From positions 5,713,065 to 5,777,064 of the forward strand of contig JACDOX010000034.1 in the NCBI GenBank assembly GCA_014549065.1: a stretch of DNA of 64,000 nt, given 5' to 3'. The DNA comes from Cardinalis cardinalis (lineage: Eukaryota > Chordata > Aves > Passeriformes > Cardinalidae). The first letter of the stretch is position 1. Each line of letters starts with the position of its first letter. The notes under the pieces are model-generated. The model worked only from the letters and a program-made list of their open reading frames with translations. It was not told the DNA's origin and did no database searches. Of the stretch, positions 37,046-48,900 are shown in pieces. Position numbers and translations under genes: made by a program.

Positions 37046-40000
37046 TAAGGCATCAGCAGACACCCACAGGGAACACTCTGAAAGTGCTCATACTCTTAAT
37101 AGTTTAGAAGCAGCCTCTTTACACTTTCAACTTCATGTTGGAGTTAGTTTTGGCTCATCTATTTTTTAATATGCCATTTTTTTAGTATGCTGAAAAGATA
37201 CAAGAATACAGCTTTTTGGCTGTTGACTGTTTAGATTATTCTAGCATTGTTTTGCTTATTAAGCCATATTCATAAGGAACTCAGAGTCCTCTGTGTTATA
37301 AACAGCTATTTGGGGTTTAGTTTAGCCACAGAATATTGGAATACCACTGGGACATCTGGTTCAGCACAGCTTAATCTTACTGAAAAGAAAACCTATTTCA
37401 TAATAAAAGGACAAATTGTAGGTATCTGTCATTCACTCTGTTTCTTTCAGTTNCACCTTAAAAAAGCAGCAGCATTTTCCAGCCTACTATTGAATCTGAC
37501 AGGTAAAGGTCCCTGAAGAATCAATTATCTTCTAGAGGAATTTACTTCTTGCTTTCCTACATGAGGCTGTCAATTCAAGGTCTTCACTTACCCCTCTCTC
37601 TGTGTTCTATGTATATTAATCCTCTAAGATGTATTAATCTTGCCTGGTGCACCTGGAAGGCGAAACAGCCATCAGACCTTCTTATATTGAGCATTACTCA
37701 ATCCATTAAGGATGCTGCTTGATTAACAATTTATTTAATAGAAGTGCTGACCTCAACAGCGCTGCATTCCCCTGTTCCTCCTCTGCCACACCCCTTGGAT
37801 GCTCATCCAGGGCTCCATTTTGATCACTTGGACATTGCCAGTGCGTGGACCAGGCAAACTGAAGATCAGCCCTGGCTCAAAAAACCTGTAGACATTCCAT
37901 CAAGTATGGAATTATGTTCTGCCACTTCTTCTACTGACTATACAAATTTTAAGATAAGGCAAAGGAAACAGTGAAGAAAATTCTACCCTGAGCATCTATT
38001 TCCTGTTTTGTGTGTGAAACAACATGATTAGGAACATGCAGATTGTGTTCAGGTTTTGTTTGCTAGAACCTATTTCTCTCTGCAATTTAAACCTGAAGTT
38101 AGTTTTCCTCTTTTTAGTTCTAGTCACTCTGCATATGTTTCAAGGTAGGCGGCAAAGTTTTGTTACTTTGACACTGTTGTCCATTTTTTTGTTATTCAGT
38201 TGTCTGTGTTCCAGAGGATACCTCCCTTTGTAAGTCAGGTGCCTGTGACTTTTTTTGTTAGCTCTCAATTTTTTTTCAGTAACCTAGCTCGCTCTTTACT
38301 CAAAGATTTACCCCTCTGCTTGTTACATCATTCTGTTAGTTATAAAAAAGAAGGACAAGTAAAATGTGGATTTTCCGTGAGAAATTAATAGCTCACTTCA
38401 GCATCAAGTAAGAAGACACAATGTGGTCGTTAAAGTTAAGAAAAAAATAAGGCTATAACTACAGAGAAAACACTTGAATCTTGATTTTCCTTTCACAACC
38501 TATTGTATCTCATTCATTACTTACAGCATGGACAGATTAATAAGAAGTCATCTTGTTGGAGTGTTGCACACGATATACTATATCATCTGACTTAAATACT
38601 GTGGCTAAATTACAATTAATGCATAGGTCATAAATATTAATAATAAAAAATACTCAAGGATGATAAATGTTCAGAAGTAATTAATTTGATATGTTATGGG
38701 AGAAGCTAAAACTAGGATGAAGAGATGAAATTAGGAAAAGGGCACCTNAAATATTAGAGAAGACATTTTTCCAAGAATTAAACATTTTCCATAGTTAAAT
38801 TATCAGCTTCTACTGGAAAGGTAAAGATTCTGCTCCTTTGAAGCATTTACATTTGCCTGGGAAGAGATGCAAAACACTGTAGAAAATTTTGATACAGTTA
38901 CGGTTCAACCAGTCAAAAACTATAAAAATTATATACTTATTCTTGTGACCTTGAACATGACATTCTGAATGCTCCAAACACCAGAAAGAAAACTAGAAGA
39001 TATCTTACAAATTTATCAGCTGATATACAGTAATAAACACATTCTGCAATACTGCTTAATGTTAATACGTGAGGTTAAACTTAAGAAAATTCCTGGGAAA
39101 GCCAAAACAGATTTAATCACCTTTACTTTTGTAGTGAGTAATAATTAGTCTTCTAAATAGTTGATTATTTATTAGCAAAGTCATCTGTATACCATCAAAT
39201 ACCATTTCATTGCAACCAATAGAAGTCCACATATTTCGAACTGACTTAGCAGTCTGGAGCTGTCTATTTTGCTTTTGGCTAAGTTCATTTTACTTTCTAT
39301 TAGCTATGGCAAAAACTTTCAAGTAGTCAGGTTGTTATCATCCAATTTCTTTAATTGTGAAGATTACATGCCATAAAGTTAAAACAAACCCATGTTGTGA
39401 ATGAATAATGAACATTAGTCCAGGGAAACATAATTACATTGATGTTAATCAATGCTGGGGAAGCCTATTATGTAACTTCAGTAGGTAATGGTTGAAGACA
39501 GTCATACTTAAGATGGAAATAGAAGGAGATCAAGCCAAGCAATCTGTTTTAAGAACATTAAAAAAAGAAAGAAAATAGAAAACCAACAAAAGAAGAAAAA
39601 GAAGAAAGGAAAATATCTAGGTGGATACAACACAGTGTAAGATGATGTTCTTATCAGAGTCTTTTACTTGGAAATTCAAAATGCTGATGAGCTGTTATAA
39701 GTACCTTTTTAAGGAAATCTGAATCTGTCAAAATGCAGGGAAAAATAGGAAAGTTGAACAATATACCAGAGAGTGGGAATAGGTGCTAGGAAGTTTCTAT
39801 GCATTTTTCTTAATTATACTACTAAATACATGTATTTATCGCTACAAATGAATAAATAATAATAAGAATAAAAATAATTTCTGTATTATGATTAACAATT
39901 ACATTTTTAGATAATGAANAGTAAGTTTAAGGAGTGTTCCCTTCCCAGCTGTATTGAAGTTTCAATTGCAATATACTTGCTAAAATGTAACGTTTCCTGT

Positions 40001-40484
40001 GAAGACATAGATTTGATTTCTACATCATGTCAAACCAATATAGAGGATTCTGCATCCACAGCTCATGGGACCACCAAAGTCTATCAAAATTTAAACAAAC
40101 CAGTGTCAGTACATATTTCTAGCTCCGACAGGTGCTAAGCAAAATCTATTATTTTTAAATGGAGTCTGATTCCTAGAACTTATCAAGAAAGCTGATTATT
40201 TTAATAGTATGACAGTTATGAAAAAGTACAGTTAACATGTCAATCTCTAGTTTGATCTCCTTACCACAGAAATAAGCATAACTTTTTACATGTAATAATT
40301 GGAGATAGAGAGTCAGTATGGAAAGTTTTCAAGTCTCAAATCAGTGTGGAAGGTTTTTAAGCCTCAACGTGTATGATTATTACATTTTCTGAATATTTAC
40401 TGATGAATAGCTTGTTTGGCATGTGTGTTTCTTTTTTTTTTTTCTTTTTTGTTAAAACTCTTGTTANATATATGTGGTGATACT
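37046..40484. other. AT-rich non-coding stretch with one less AT-rich open patch
   Basis: At 37,744-37,974 a 76-codon frame lies in a patch that is less AT-rich than its surroundings. An acceptor-like TTTATTTAATAG precedes it, but it has no recognisable domain. An A/G-rich tract lies at about 39,560-39,610. Nothing else is recognised. Confidence 0.5.
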
Positions 40485-40920
40485 CATATCCATGAAAGCA
40501 ACAAATTCAGTGACCCCTTCCGATGGACAGGGAGATGTTCAGCCATTCCCAGAAAAGCAGTGTCCACCATGTGTAACAGTGACTTGGGAAGACAAATGAC
40601 ATCACTTTGAATAGTCCCCCACCTCCCTCCCCGCCTCTCTTCTTCTGCCTAGATTTATACATGGAGCATGATACCTTATGGCATGGAATATGGTCAGCTG
40701 TCCCATCTGNGTCCCCTCCCAGCTCCTTGTGCACCCNCAGCTTCCTCTCTGGTGNGGTGGGATGAGGANCCTTGGCTTGGGAAAAGACCTTGAGAAAAGG
40801 CCTTGGCTCTGTGTAAGCTCTGCTCAGAAGACTAAAACATCCCTGTGTTACCAACGCTGTTTCCAGCACAAATCCAAAACACAGCCCTATATGAGCCCTA
40901 TTCCAGCCCAAGTTTCTACA
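40485..40920 (-). mobile_element. ERV LTR, antisense, same type as the 29.5-kb copy
   Basis: The plus strand carries GCAGTGTCCACCATGTGTAA, CAGTGACTTGGGAAGACAAA, GGAGCATGATACCTTATGGC, ATGGAATATGGTCAGCTGTC, GTCCCCTCCCAGCTCCTTGT, TGGCTCTGTGTAAGCTCTGC and CAAATCCAAAACACAGCCC. These are in the order expected for the reverse complement of this LTR. The outer 5' end of the LTR lies at 40,920. On the minus strand TATAAA survives (complement of 40,654-40,659). About 30 bases near the 5' end (the GAAGAAAATTAA region) are deleted relative to the 29.5-kb copy. The 3' end of the LTR dissolves into T-rich sequence near 40,485. No internal viral genes are attached. Confidence 0.85.
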
Positions 40921-43884
40921 TAATAAATTAAAATCAATGAAGTTAATTACACTAATTTTTTATGTAAAACTTCCAAACTCTTGGGTTTTGAATATTTAGC
41001 TCCACAAAGGAAACATTTATGAGTTGAGACATAAGCTGGAGGAAAATTACTCAATAAAACAGACTTAGAAACAGGCAAACATCTTGCAAAATCTTCACAT
41101 CTTCCAGAAATCTTTGATGCAGAGATCTTTCATCAAAACATTTNCTTAAATTTTTTGCTATCTGTGAAAGGGAAGGATATCTGAATACAGGATACAAATA
41201 ATTAGTTGCCTAGAAATAGGCCTTCTGCATTATATCTTTAATATTTTGCATCTCAAGACCACATAATAGCATATGAAGATGTCACTTGAATGATANCAAT
41301 TGGCTGAACATTAGTGTTAACACTGAATTCATTTGCACAATCACAGCCCAATTCAGTGCATATCCACTGCTATTTATCTCCATTCTGTAGTTCACCTGCT
41401 TCTTTCTTAGTATGAATAAGTCATTAGAACAGATGGCAAAACCTTACCAATAAAAGGCACTCTTATTCTCAGTGTTAGCCCACCACACTCAAACTACATC
41501 TATTTGCTAAAGAAAAGGAGCACTTCCATGTTCTGGGAATGTTTTCTGTTAGAATCCCTGATCATATTATTAAAACAATTAACAAAAAAGAAAACTATTT
41601 ATTCAATCCATAGAACTAGATCCTTCCATTGCAATCTTCAGTTAATTACAGATGGCTTATTCTGATTATGTTCACTTTTCTGAAGGCTATGCACACACAA
41701 ACAACACAAAAAGAATATCGTATCCTATGGTCAGAAAACAGGATGCATTGTAAAGCAGCCAGATCTTGAAGAAGAAACATTATTGAAATGCAGTGAGACT
41801 ATTGGTCAAAGACCTTACTCATGTATGATTGCTTANGGACACGTTCAGCTGCAGCTCAGGCTGGCAAACTTGCAATTGTTAAAACTTCCCACTGGCACAA
41901 CAAAGTCAAGAGTGAACTAAGGTATTTTCTGCAATCCTTTCTTTCTATACATAATAGGAATGGTGTGGCTTTGTCATTGATCTAAGTAATAATAATTCTT
42001 TTCACTGAATTTTCTTACTAGCACTCACACTGTAACCATCCATCCAGTATAAAAATGTAGATANAAAAACTTAAGTAACTTGAAGATATAAAAGTAAAGG
42101 CTGGAATACTAGTCTTTGCTTTATCTGTAATATACNTGAAGTGTCAGATTTCATTTCCAACCTCTGCATTCTTTTTTTATGATTGCTGTTTCTCTCAGAT
42201 TATATTAAGACTCCAGCCTGAAGAACGTATTTTTATTTAGAACCAAATTTCTGTTTACATTTAAGTTCTCCTATACCCCCTTCAAGCCATCAGCNGAATA
42301 TCATCCAGAAATCAAAGTGTGTTAGTGAAGCACTACAGACCTTGTTTTATACTGACAACACACACTTTTTTACAATACTAACAGACAACTTGTAAGTAGA
42401 AACNATAAGAATAGCTCAAGAGTAAAAAGGCCTGGGCATGAATCCTTATCTTAACTCGCTATAAAGTTAAAGGAANAAAAAATTTGCATATCTTGTTTTC
42501 AGGATCTTTTTAGATCTGATATATTGTGAATTTGCCCAGAGGTTAAACATTTGAGCTTTGTGATTTGCTAATTAATATATTCTATGAAACNTCAGTGCAC
42601 CCATTAAGGGTTAACCATTCAGGTATCTCACAACCTAGATTATGTGTGTTATTTCATTTTCTTCAAGTGACACACTTCTGAAATTTTGAATAGTGTAAAT
42701 AAATTCTGATTAACGACATTACTGAAAAAAATCTTCTTATACGTTAAAAATGTTTTAATAGAACTTTTAGAAAGCTTTTGAAGTGAATTTAGTAAAGATC
42801 AAAGAGAGAGATTTGACAGTCCTAGAGTCCAAATTTTAAAAAAAAGGGAAGAATCCTAATGAGCATGTTGCATTAATCACTGATTGATGTGCTGCGCTTC
42901 CACAGAGCCAGTGTTATNGTCCTGCTAACTGAAATGACATTGATGCACTTGCGGGAGGTAAAAACATATGAATGAGATAAGAATTACCTTTGCAGAGGAA
43001 ACACTGATGAGAAAAACATCTAAGCAAAACACTGTATGCAAATCTTTTATTAGTACACTTAATGAGTATTTGGCATTTATTATATCTACAGACACTATGC
43101 CGCTGTATTATTTTGTAGTTCAAAGCATTTTAAAATATCTGCATGTTAGAGAACTTTCCATCTTAAATCCACTAAGGACCATTAAATTATAAATTTTGAC
43201 CACATCTATAACACAGGCANTCTAATTTAACCCAGTTACTCTTGTAGTAAATGCAATGGCCTGTGTTGTTATGAGGCAAGACTNTGAGCATCATAGGGAG
43301 GAAACTGAGTATGGTTCTCTTAATAAAAGTTGCAGAGATATGATCATTTTTCATGAGTATGTGTTTCTATGTGTGGCTCTTTAGCNCATACTCGTATGTC
43401 TGTTTCCTCTTCTGCCCATCCCATGGTCAATATCTCTCAAATAAAACAGATAAGTAAAAATCTCAATGTTACTAAGAACTCAAAAATNTTGTCAAAATTG
43501 ATATTCCTTAGGTGAAGAGAGTGGCTTTGTCAGTGAACCTAATGAGAGAAAACATGAGGGAAATGTCACACAGATTTTTCTGGACTGGACTTCAAATACT
43601 GCAATATGTGCAAAAGTGTTACAAATGTTTCAGCACTGAGAAGTATTATCTAAGTTAATACATTTACAGACATGTTTAAGTTTGTACAGAAGTCAAATCT
43701 GTGAGAAAATAGACTTCTGCTGTTAAAAGAATTGCTACTGTTTCTTTGGAATTTCTTTTTGCTTCTGGTCTGAATTTAAATTCTTAGGTATTGGTTATGT
43801 GGAGACAGCACTTATTATGATAGGATGAAGTTTGCTAGTTGAACTGCTTTATACTTTAGCCACTACATTCTAGAACAAAAGTGG
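40921..43884. other. AT-rich non-coding stretch, no gene seen
   Basis: Open frames stay at or below 74 codons. No interspersed repeat or RNA gene is recognised. Confidence 0.6.
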
Positions 43885-43933
43885 TCTTTTTTTGCTTTTT
43901 CTTTTTTTTTCTTTTTTTTTTTTTTTTCTTTTC
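43885..43933. repeat. T-rich polypyrimidine tract
   Basis: A nearly pure T run broken by single C or G bases lies on the plus strand and ends TTTTCTTTTCAAGGCAG. It resembles a strong 3' splice-site tract or an antisense poly(A) tail. No AATAAA on the minus strand just inside it supports the second idea. Confidence 0.8.
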
Positions 43934-45874
43934 AAGGCAGCAAAAACTGAGATAGAAATGAGAAGGCTCTGGAGGCTACAGCTGTTGCACAAGAATTCTC
44001 CTTTTGGTGCTCTCATCCCTAGCTCTCCTACAAGCAGTTGCACCGTAGAACACATAATTTTAGTCCAGACTTGTATTGCAAAGATGAAAGATGCAGGTTC
44101 TGGTTCCTGATTTACTCTAACATAGATATATGTGACACAAGGGCTATATNTCATACCTCCTGCACTTACAAGACTTTGGATGAAACTCTCATACTCACCT
44201 TGGAGAAAAATATACTGATGGAGAAAAATGAGCCATACTACATTGTTGTACAGCAGAATAAAGAATTATTGATTGTGGAATTCAGATGAATAAATATGCT
44301 TTCCTTAGAGTTTGCTTAAATGCTTCTTTTTGTTGTTGTTGGTTTTTAACCTGACTCTACACATATTGAAACTGATCATCGTATTTAAAGAGCTTGAGAG
44401 TTTGATCCNAGGTAAGGTTTTTCAGACAAAAATGCTGCTTCTCTCTACAAATGACTACTGACTACCAGGATTGATGAAGTTCTCTTTATGAAAATTTCTA
44501 GATAATGTACAGGCTAAACCATGGTGTACTGAATTATTCATAACCAAACAACACTCTCTGGAATGGTTTCATGTTTACAAACCAGACATTTTAGAATTAG
44601 CCCAAATCAGCAACCGCACGGTTCTGTGTGCTACAAATAATGAGGAAATATTGATGGTAGAATTTGATTAAGAGACCCCAAGCTGACTGTGAATAACAGA
44701 AGTGATTTGTTCAGCTGATTGAAGGAAGAAAGCCAATGGATTAAAGTACTTTCATCCAGCTAGCCCTAAAATTACTACCAAGGTCACAGAAACAGCTCTT
44801 GACTGTTCACTCCCTGAGCCAGGAAATTATTTGGCAAAAAATACCTGAGGCAGCAGTACATACGTGTTTTTACTTCNGGCTATTGTTTTTGTGCTTTACA
44901 AATTTTGATAAGAATGTGTTTTTTATCATTTGTTTCACTGTAAGTCTTTTATTGGCACTTTCAACCAATCAATACTTGTGTTTTTCAAGCAGTCCAAGAG
45001 CCATACTACAAAAGCAACTGACTTTATTTTTATTTAATCATTACTTTTGAATTGGAACATGCTGTTCACTGAAGTAGATACTGAAGTACAATCCAGAAGA
45101 CAAAATGAAAATGTAATATAAAGATTGCCTATTATTCTGAGCCATATCCTGTCACTATTTCTTTCTGTACCCATTCCTATCTACCCATTTCCCGCCTTTC
45201 ACTTTTACATTTTAGTTATGTGTATAATAAGATTATATATTATATATATTACATATTGCAAGTTGTTTAATTCTCAGATTTTGAATAGTTATATTAATAC
45301 TCCCTTTCCTTATATGTGAATACATTACATAAATCTTTTTTTCATTCTATTACATAAACAAAAATGTATTCAAAAGCATTATAATGANCTCAATATTTTC
45401 AAATTGCTTTGTTCTTCTGTATGTAAAACTATGGAACTTATTCAGCTTTTGAATCCAAATAATGATGAGGACATGATAGATACAATTCAAAAGAATGATT
45501 CAAGGAACTTTTTTAAAACACATGATAGCTATGTAGGAGATGGAAAAAATAAGTTTCAGTAGATTTCTCTATTTGCTATAGTCTGTCTGATGTAGAAGGT
45601 TCACTAATATGAGGGGAAGGAAGAGGGAGAATTTCACACAGGATGAAATATGTGGTTTGATAAATAGGTTCAGAGAAAGCTTTTCATATAATACCAATAT
45701 TAAAAAAAAAGAATTATGTTTTTGAGGAAAGAACAGCCCTGACTGGTAAAGGACAAAGTAACTTTCATATTGGTAGGAGAAATCTAAAAGGAAGCTTCAA
45801 ATCTGCTGCTTACAATGGTCAAATAATACAATAATGGAAGAAGGAAAACACTAATGAAATTTTGGTAGTTTGCA
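43934..45874. other. AT-rich non-coding stretch, no gene confirmed
   Basis: A frame open from the polypyrimidine tract to about 44,110 has no recognisable protein content. An AT dinucleotide-rich patch lies at 45,230-45,255. Confidence 0.5.
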
Positions 45875-45927
45875 GGGGGGTTATTATTTGAGTTTCGGGG
45901 TTTTTTTGGGTGGTTTTTCTTGTTGTT

Positions 45928-45959
<32 letters not shown>

Positions 45960-45991
45960 TTGGTTGGTTTGGGCTTTTTTGGGAGGGTTAT
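45875..45991 (+). repeat. G/T-only strand tract with GTT, GGT and GGTT repeats
   Basis: From GGGGGG at 45,875 to about 45,988 the plus strand is almost free of A and C. It contains GTT repeats (about 45,921-45,941), GGT repeats (about 45,941-45,955) and GGTT repeats (about 45,954-45,969). Runs of three or more G occur at 45,875-45,880, 45,897-45,900, 45,908-45,910, 45,971-45,973, 45,981-45,983 and 45,985-45,987. The G runs are numerous enough to permit a G-quadruplex. Confidence 0.9.
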
Positions 45992-48900
45992 TGTCATGAA
46001 TCCTTTTAGAGCATTACCTTTACCTGCTTCTGAAAAGAAAAACTGAGATTTCTGTTTGTACCATCAAATGTCTGCTATGTTCTTAGGGATAAATTTGTGC
46101 AANGGCATAGAGAGAAGAACTAAAAGGAAAAACCTTTCAAACAGTGCTGTATGTTTCATGTTCTCCTTTGTATTTGAAATCTAGGATAAAAGAGGCTTTT
46201 CTTTTTTCAGTCAGTACCCTATCAGCAGGATATCTAGAGTCTGTGTGTTACCTAGATATCATGAAAGAACCCACTGCCAATAAAAATATCTGACATCATA
46301 CTTTCAGAAAGAAATAGATCAAAACACTGGAAGATTAGCTTACACATTAATGAAATTTATAACTGACAAAAATTTTGATAAAAATCAAAATATGGTAACT
46401 AACATTTTCAATTAGTAAAATACAATTCACTTCCTTACCTCACACAAAAATGTCCTGCTCTAATGGAAATGNATTTCAGAAACACTGACAAAGGTGTTCT
46501 CCTTTATTTCAGTCTCTTCTTGTATAGGTTACCTTTTATTTCATGGCTTAAACTTCTATAGATGAGAAAGCAAGGTTTCAATAATTCTTTTCCTGTTTTT
46601 TTCAAATCAAAGACTCTGAACAGTTTTTTATCATTTTTTAAACATTTCCTGCACCTATCAAAGTGTATCTTTGGACTTCATTTCATTAAAAATGTAGTTT
46701 GTTAAAGTACATATAACTGCAGAAAAAGAAGCTGAAAAATCACTTATCACAGATTTTCCTTTTCTGATAGGGTTTTATTCCATTACAGCTTTTCCTTTGC
46801 AATTTGTTTATGCTTCTCTCAAGTCCTTCTAGCTAACTTATGCCTGCTCTGAGCTTCCGGCCAAGCTGTTATCTGTTATTCATTGTCATCTTTCCTATGC
46901 CAATTTTTTTTTTTTTTTTTAGTTAACTCACATCTCCAAGACTTAAATAAATGAAAGTAATATTTACAGTGTATTATCCAATGTAANAACATGGCAAGAG
47001 CAAAATAAGTANGTGTGTTTCCTTGGAAGACAATTTATCAGNGGAAGTTTTATATCTAAGGCATATAATTTTTGAAAATTAGTCTTCTTACTAAAATATC
47101 AGCAGAAATTAATTGTTAAACAATGCTCTATTAATATCACTGAAAAGACTTTTCATGAGTTTGTTTAAATCCTTTTGAAAGAGGGGCAGAGATTTTACAA
47201 CTCAGAACAGTAACGCATCAGTGATAATAATGNGGACTTCTTTTGGCTCTCATCTGAGTTTACCACATAATGCAAATATTTTTGTTAAAATATCGATTTA
47301 ATATATACAAAATGTTATTCTATGTTTTAATTTAATTTATGAGTGCTATTTGATATTAGTTTGTAATTATTTATATTACTTGATAGTCCTTCATAAGAAC
47401 ATTTTTTCACTAAGAACAATGATTAATATGAACTACAATATTTCACCATATAAAACATACCATAATTTTCCAGATAGNAATATATGGTGTTTAGGGGCAC
47501 TTTCACCCATTAACAGCGACAAAAGGGATTTTCTTCAATTTTGTGGGAATACAAGAGAACTTTATATTTAAAACTTTTTATTAAAAATATGAAAATTACA
47601 CTGAAATGAATAGCATATTCATGCATAAGTGGATTTAATTTCAATTTGGTTCAATTAAAGTGAATTGAAGTAGGACGGAACAAAATTNTGAAACCTTTTA
47701 TATATGTCAAGTCCCTTTCTATTTTTATTTGCTTGTTCACTTCACAAATGTTTAAAACTCTTAGGCAGCCACAGACAAAAAGCCTATCCTAGGTAACAAG
47801 AAATAATAAAACAGATGTGCTGACATAATTTCTTTAAAATAAGGATTCCTGATAATAGCGAGCTATATATATTAAGTTGTTTCATTAAAGGGTTAGTTTT
47901 GATATTAACTGAGAGTTTAACTANCTGTGTGTGTGTGCTTTACAGTGTCATGTCGTTGTATTTTCACGAAAGATAAAGATTNGTACTTCAGGAGAGTCAA
48001 GAGATGTGAGATTTAGATACTGAGACTAATATGGTGAATGTCAAATGCCATCATTTATGGCATTGCCTGAAAGTCCAGGCAGCAATAAGCAAGTGTTCTT
48101 AAATTCAGTTTGGAGGAAGACAAACCAAAACATCAACACAACAACAAGGTTTGTTCCATGGAGGAAAAAAAGGCAAAAGCTCATAATTTTTCATGAAACT
48201 GAACATTTGACTTCTAACCAGGAATAGAATGACATATTGTGATTGATAATGACTGAGAAGTCAGATCTGCTTCAAAATAGGCCAGAGGCAATCTATATGA
48301 CTATTACTTTTGAGCATTTTTTGGCAAGTTCAAGTGAATGAACAAATGTAAAAGGTTTTGTAGTGAAGGGTCATTATTTAGCAGAGCACCAATGAGTTTA
48401 AGAATTTTATTTTTTCCTGATTAACCCATCTGAAGTCCTGCCAAGGGGTTTGGACATGTCACATGTAGTTGAAATACTTTGTTCAATTTCTTTGTTTTAG
48501 CCTGAAGTTCCTTAAAATTTCAGTTATCACAAACAACTGGGAATTTATTGAATTTCATCTGGAATTTCAGTTAAGAGGAACACAAAATCATATCTTCAAA
48601 GCTTTTATCTCAGCATGAAAATGTAAAAATGAAAGAAATGCTCGATTCTGTTATCACAAGTATGACCACAGGACTTTGAAGCATGAACACTTTCACATAT
48701 ANAGAATTAAACGTTCAGAAATTCGCTCCATTTGTGAATTGATAAGTAGGTATTCCAAACATAGATATTTTATAATTACTACATCCCCTAGCCTTTGCAC
48801 AATACTGAACTCTATGTGCAGAGTTACTTTATTAATTTGAAGTGAAATTTTTATCTGCTAGATGGGGAGGGGATATTAGGAAGNGCCAGTGTTTCCGTTA

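Noticed and set aside
40507..40911. 134-codon minus frame
   Set aside because: It lies wholly inside the antisense LTR and is not a gene.
29470..40920. Provirus with the 29.5-kb and 40.5-kb LTRs as its ends
   Set aside because: The roughly 10.5-kb interval contains an antisense CR1, a microsatellite and another LTR type, but no retroviral coding remnants. Independent solo LTRs are simpler.
46900..46921. Poly-T run as the tail of an antisense processed pseudogene
   Set aside because: No minus-strand poly(A) signal or gene-like sequence lies just inside it.
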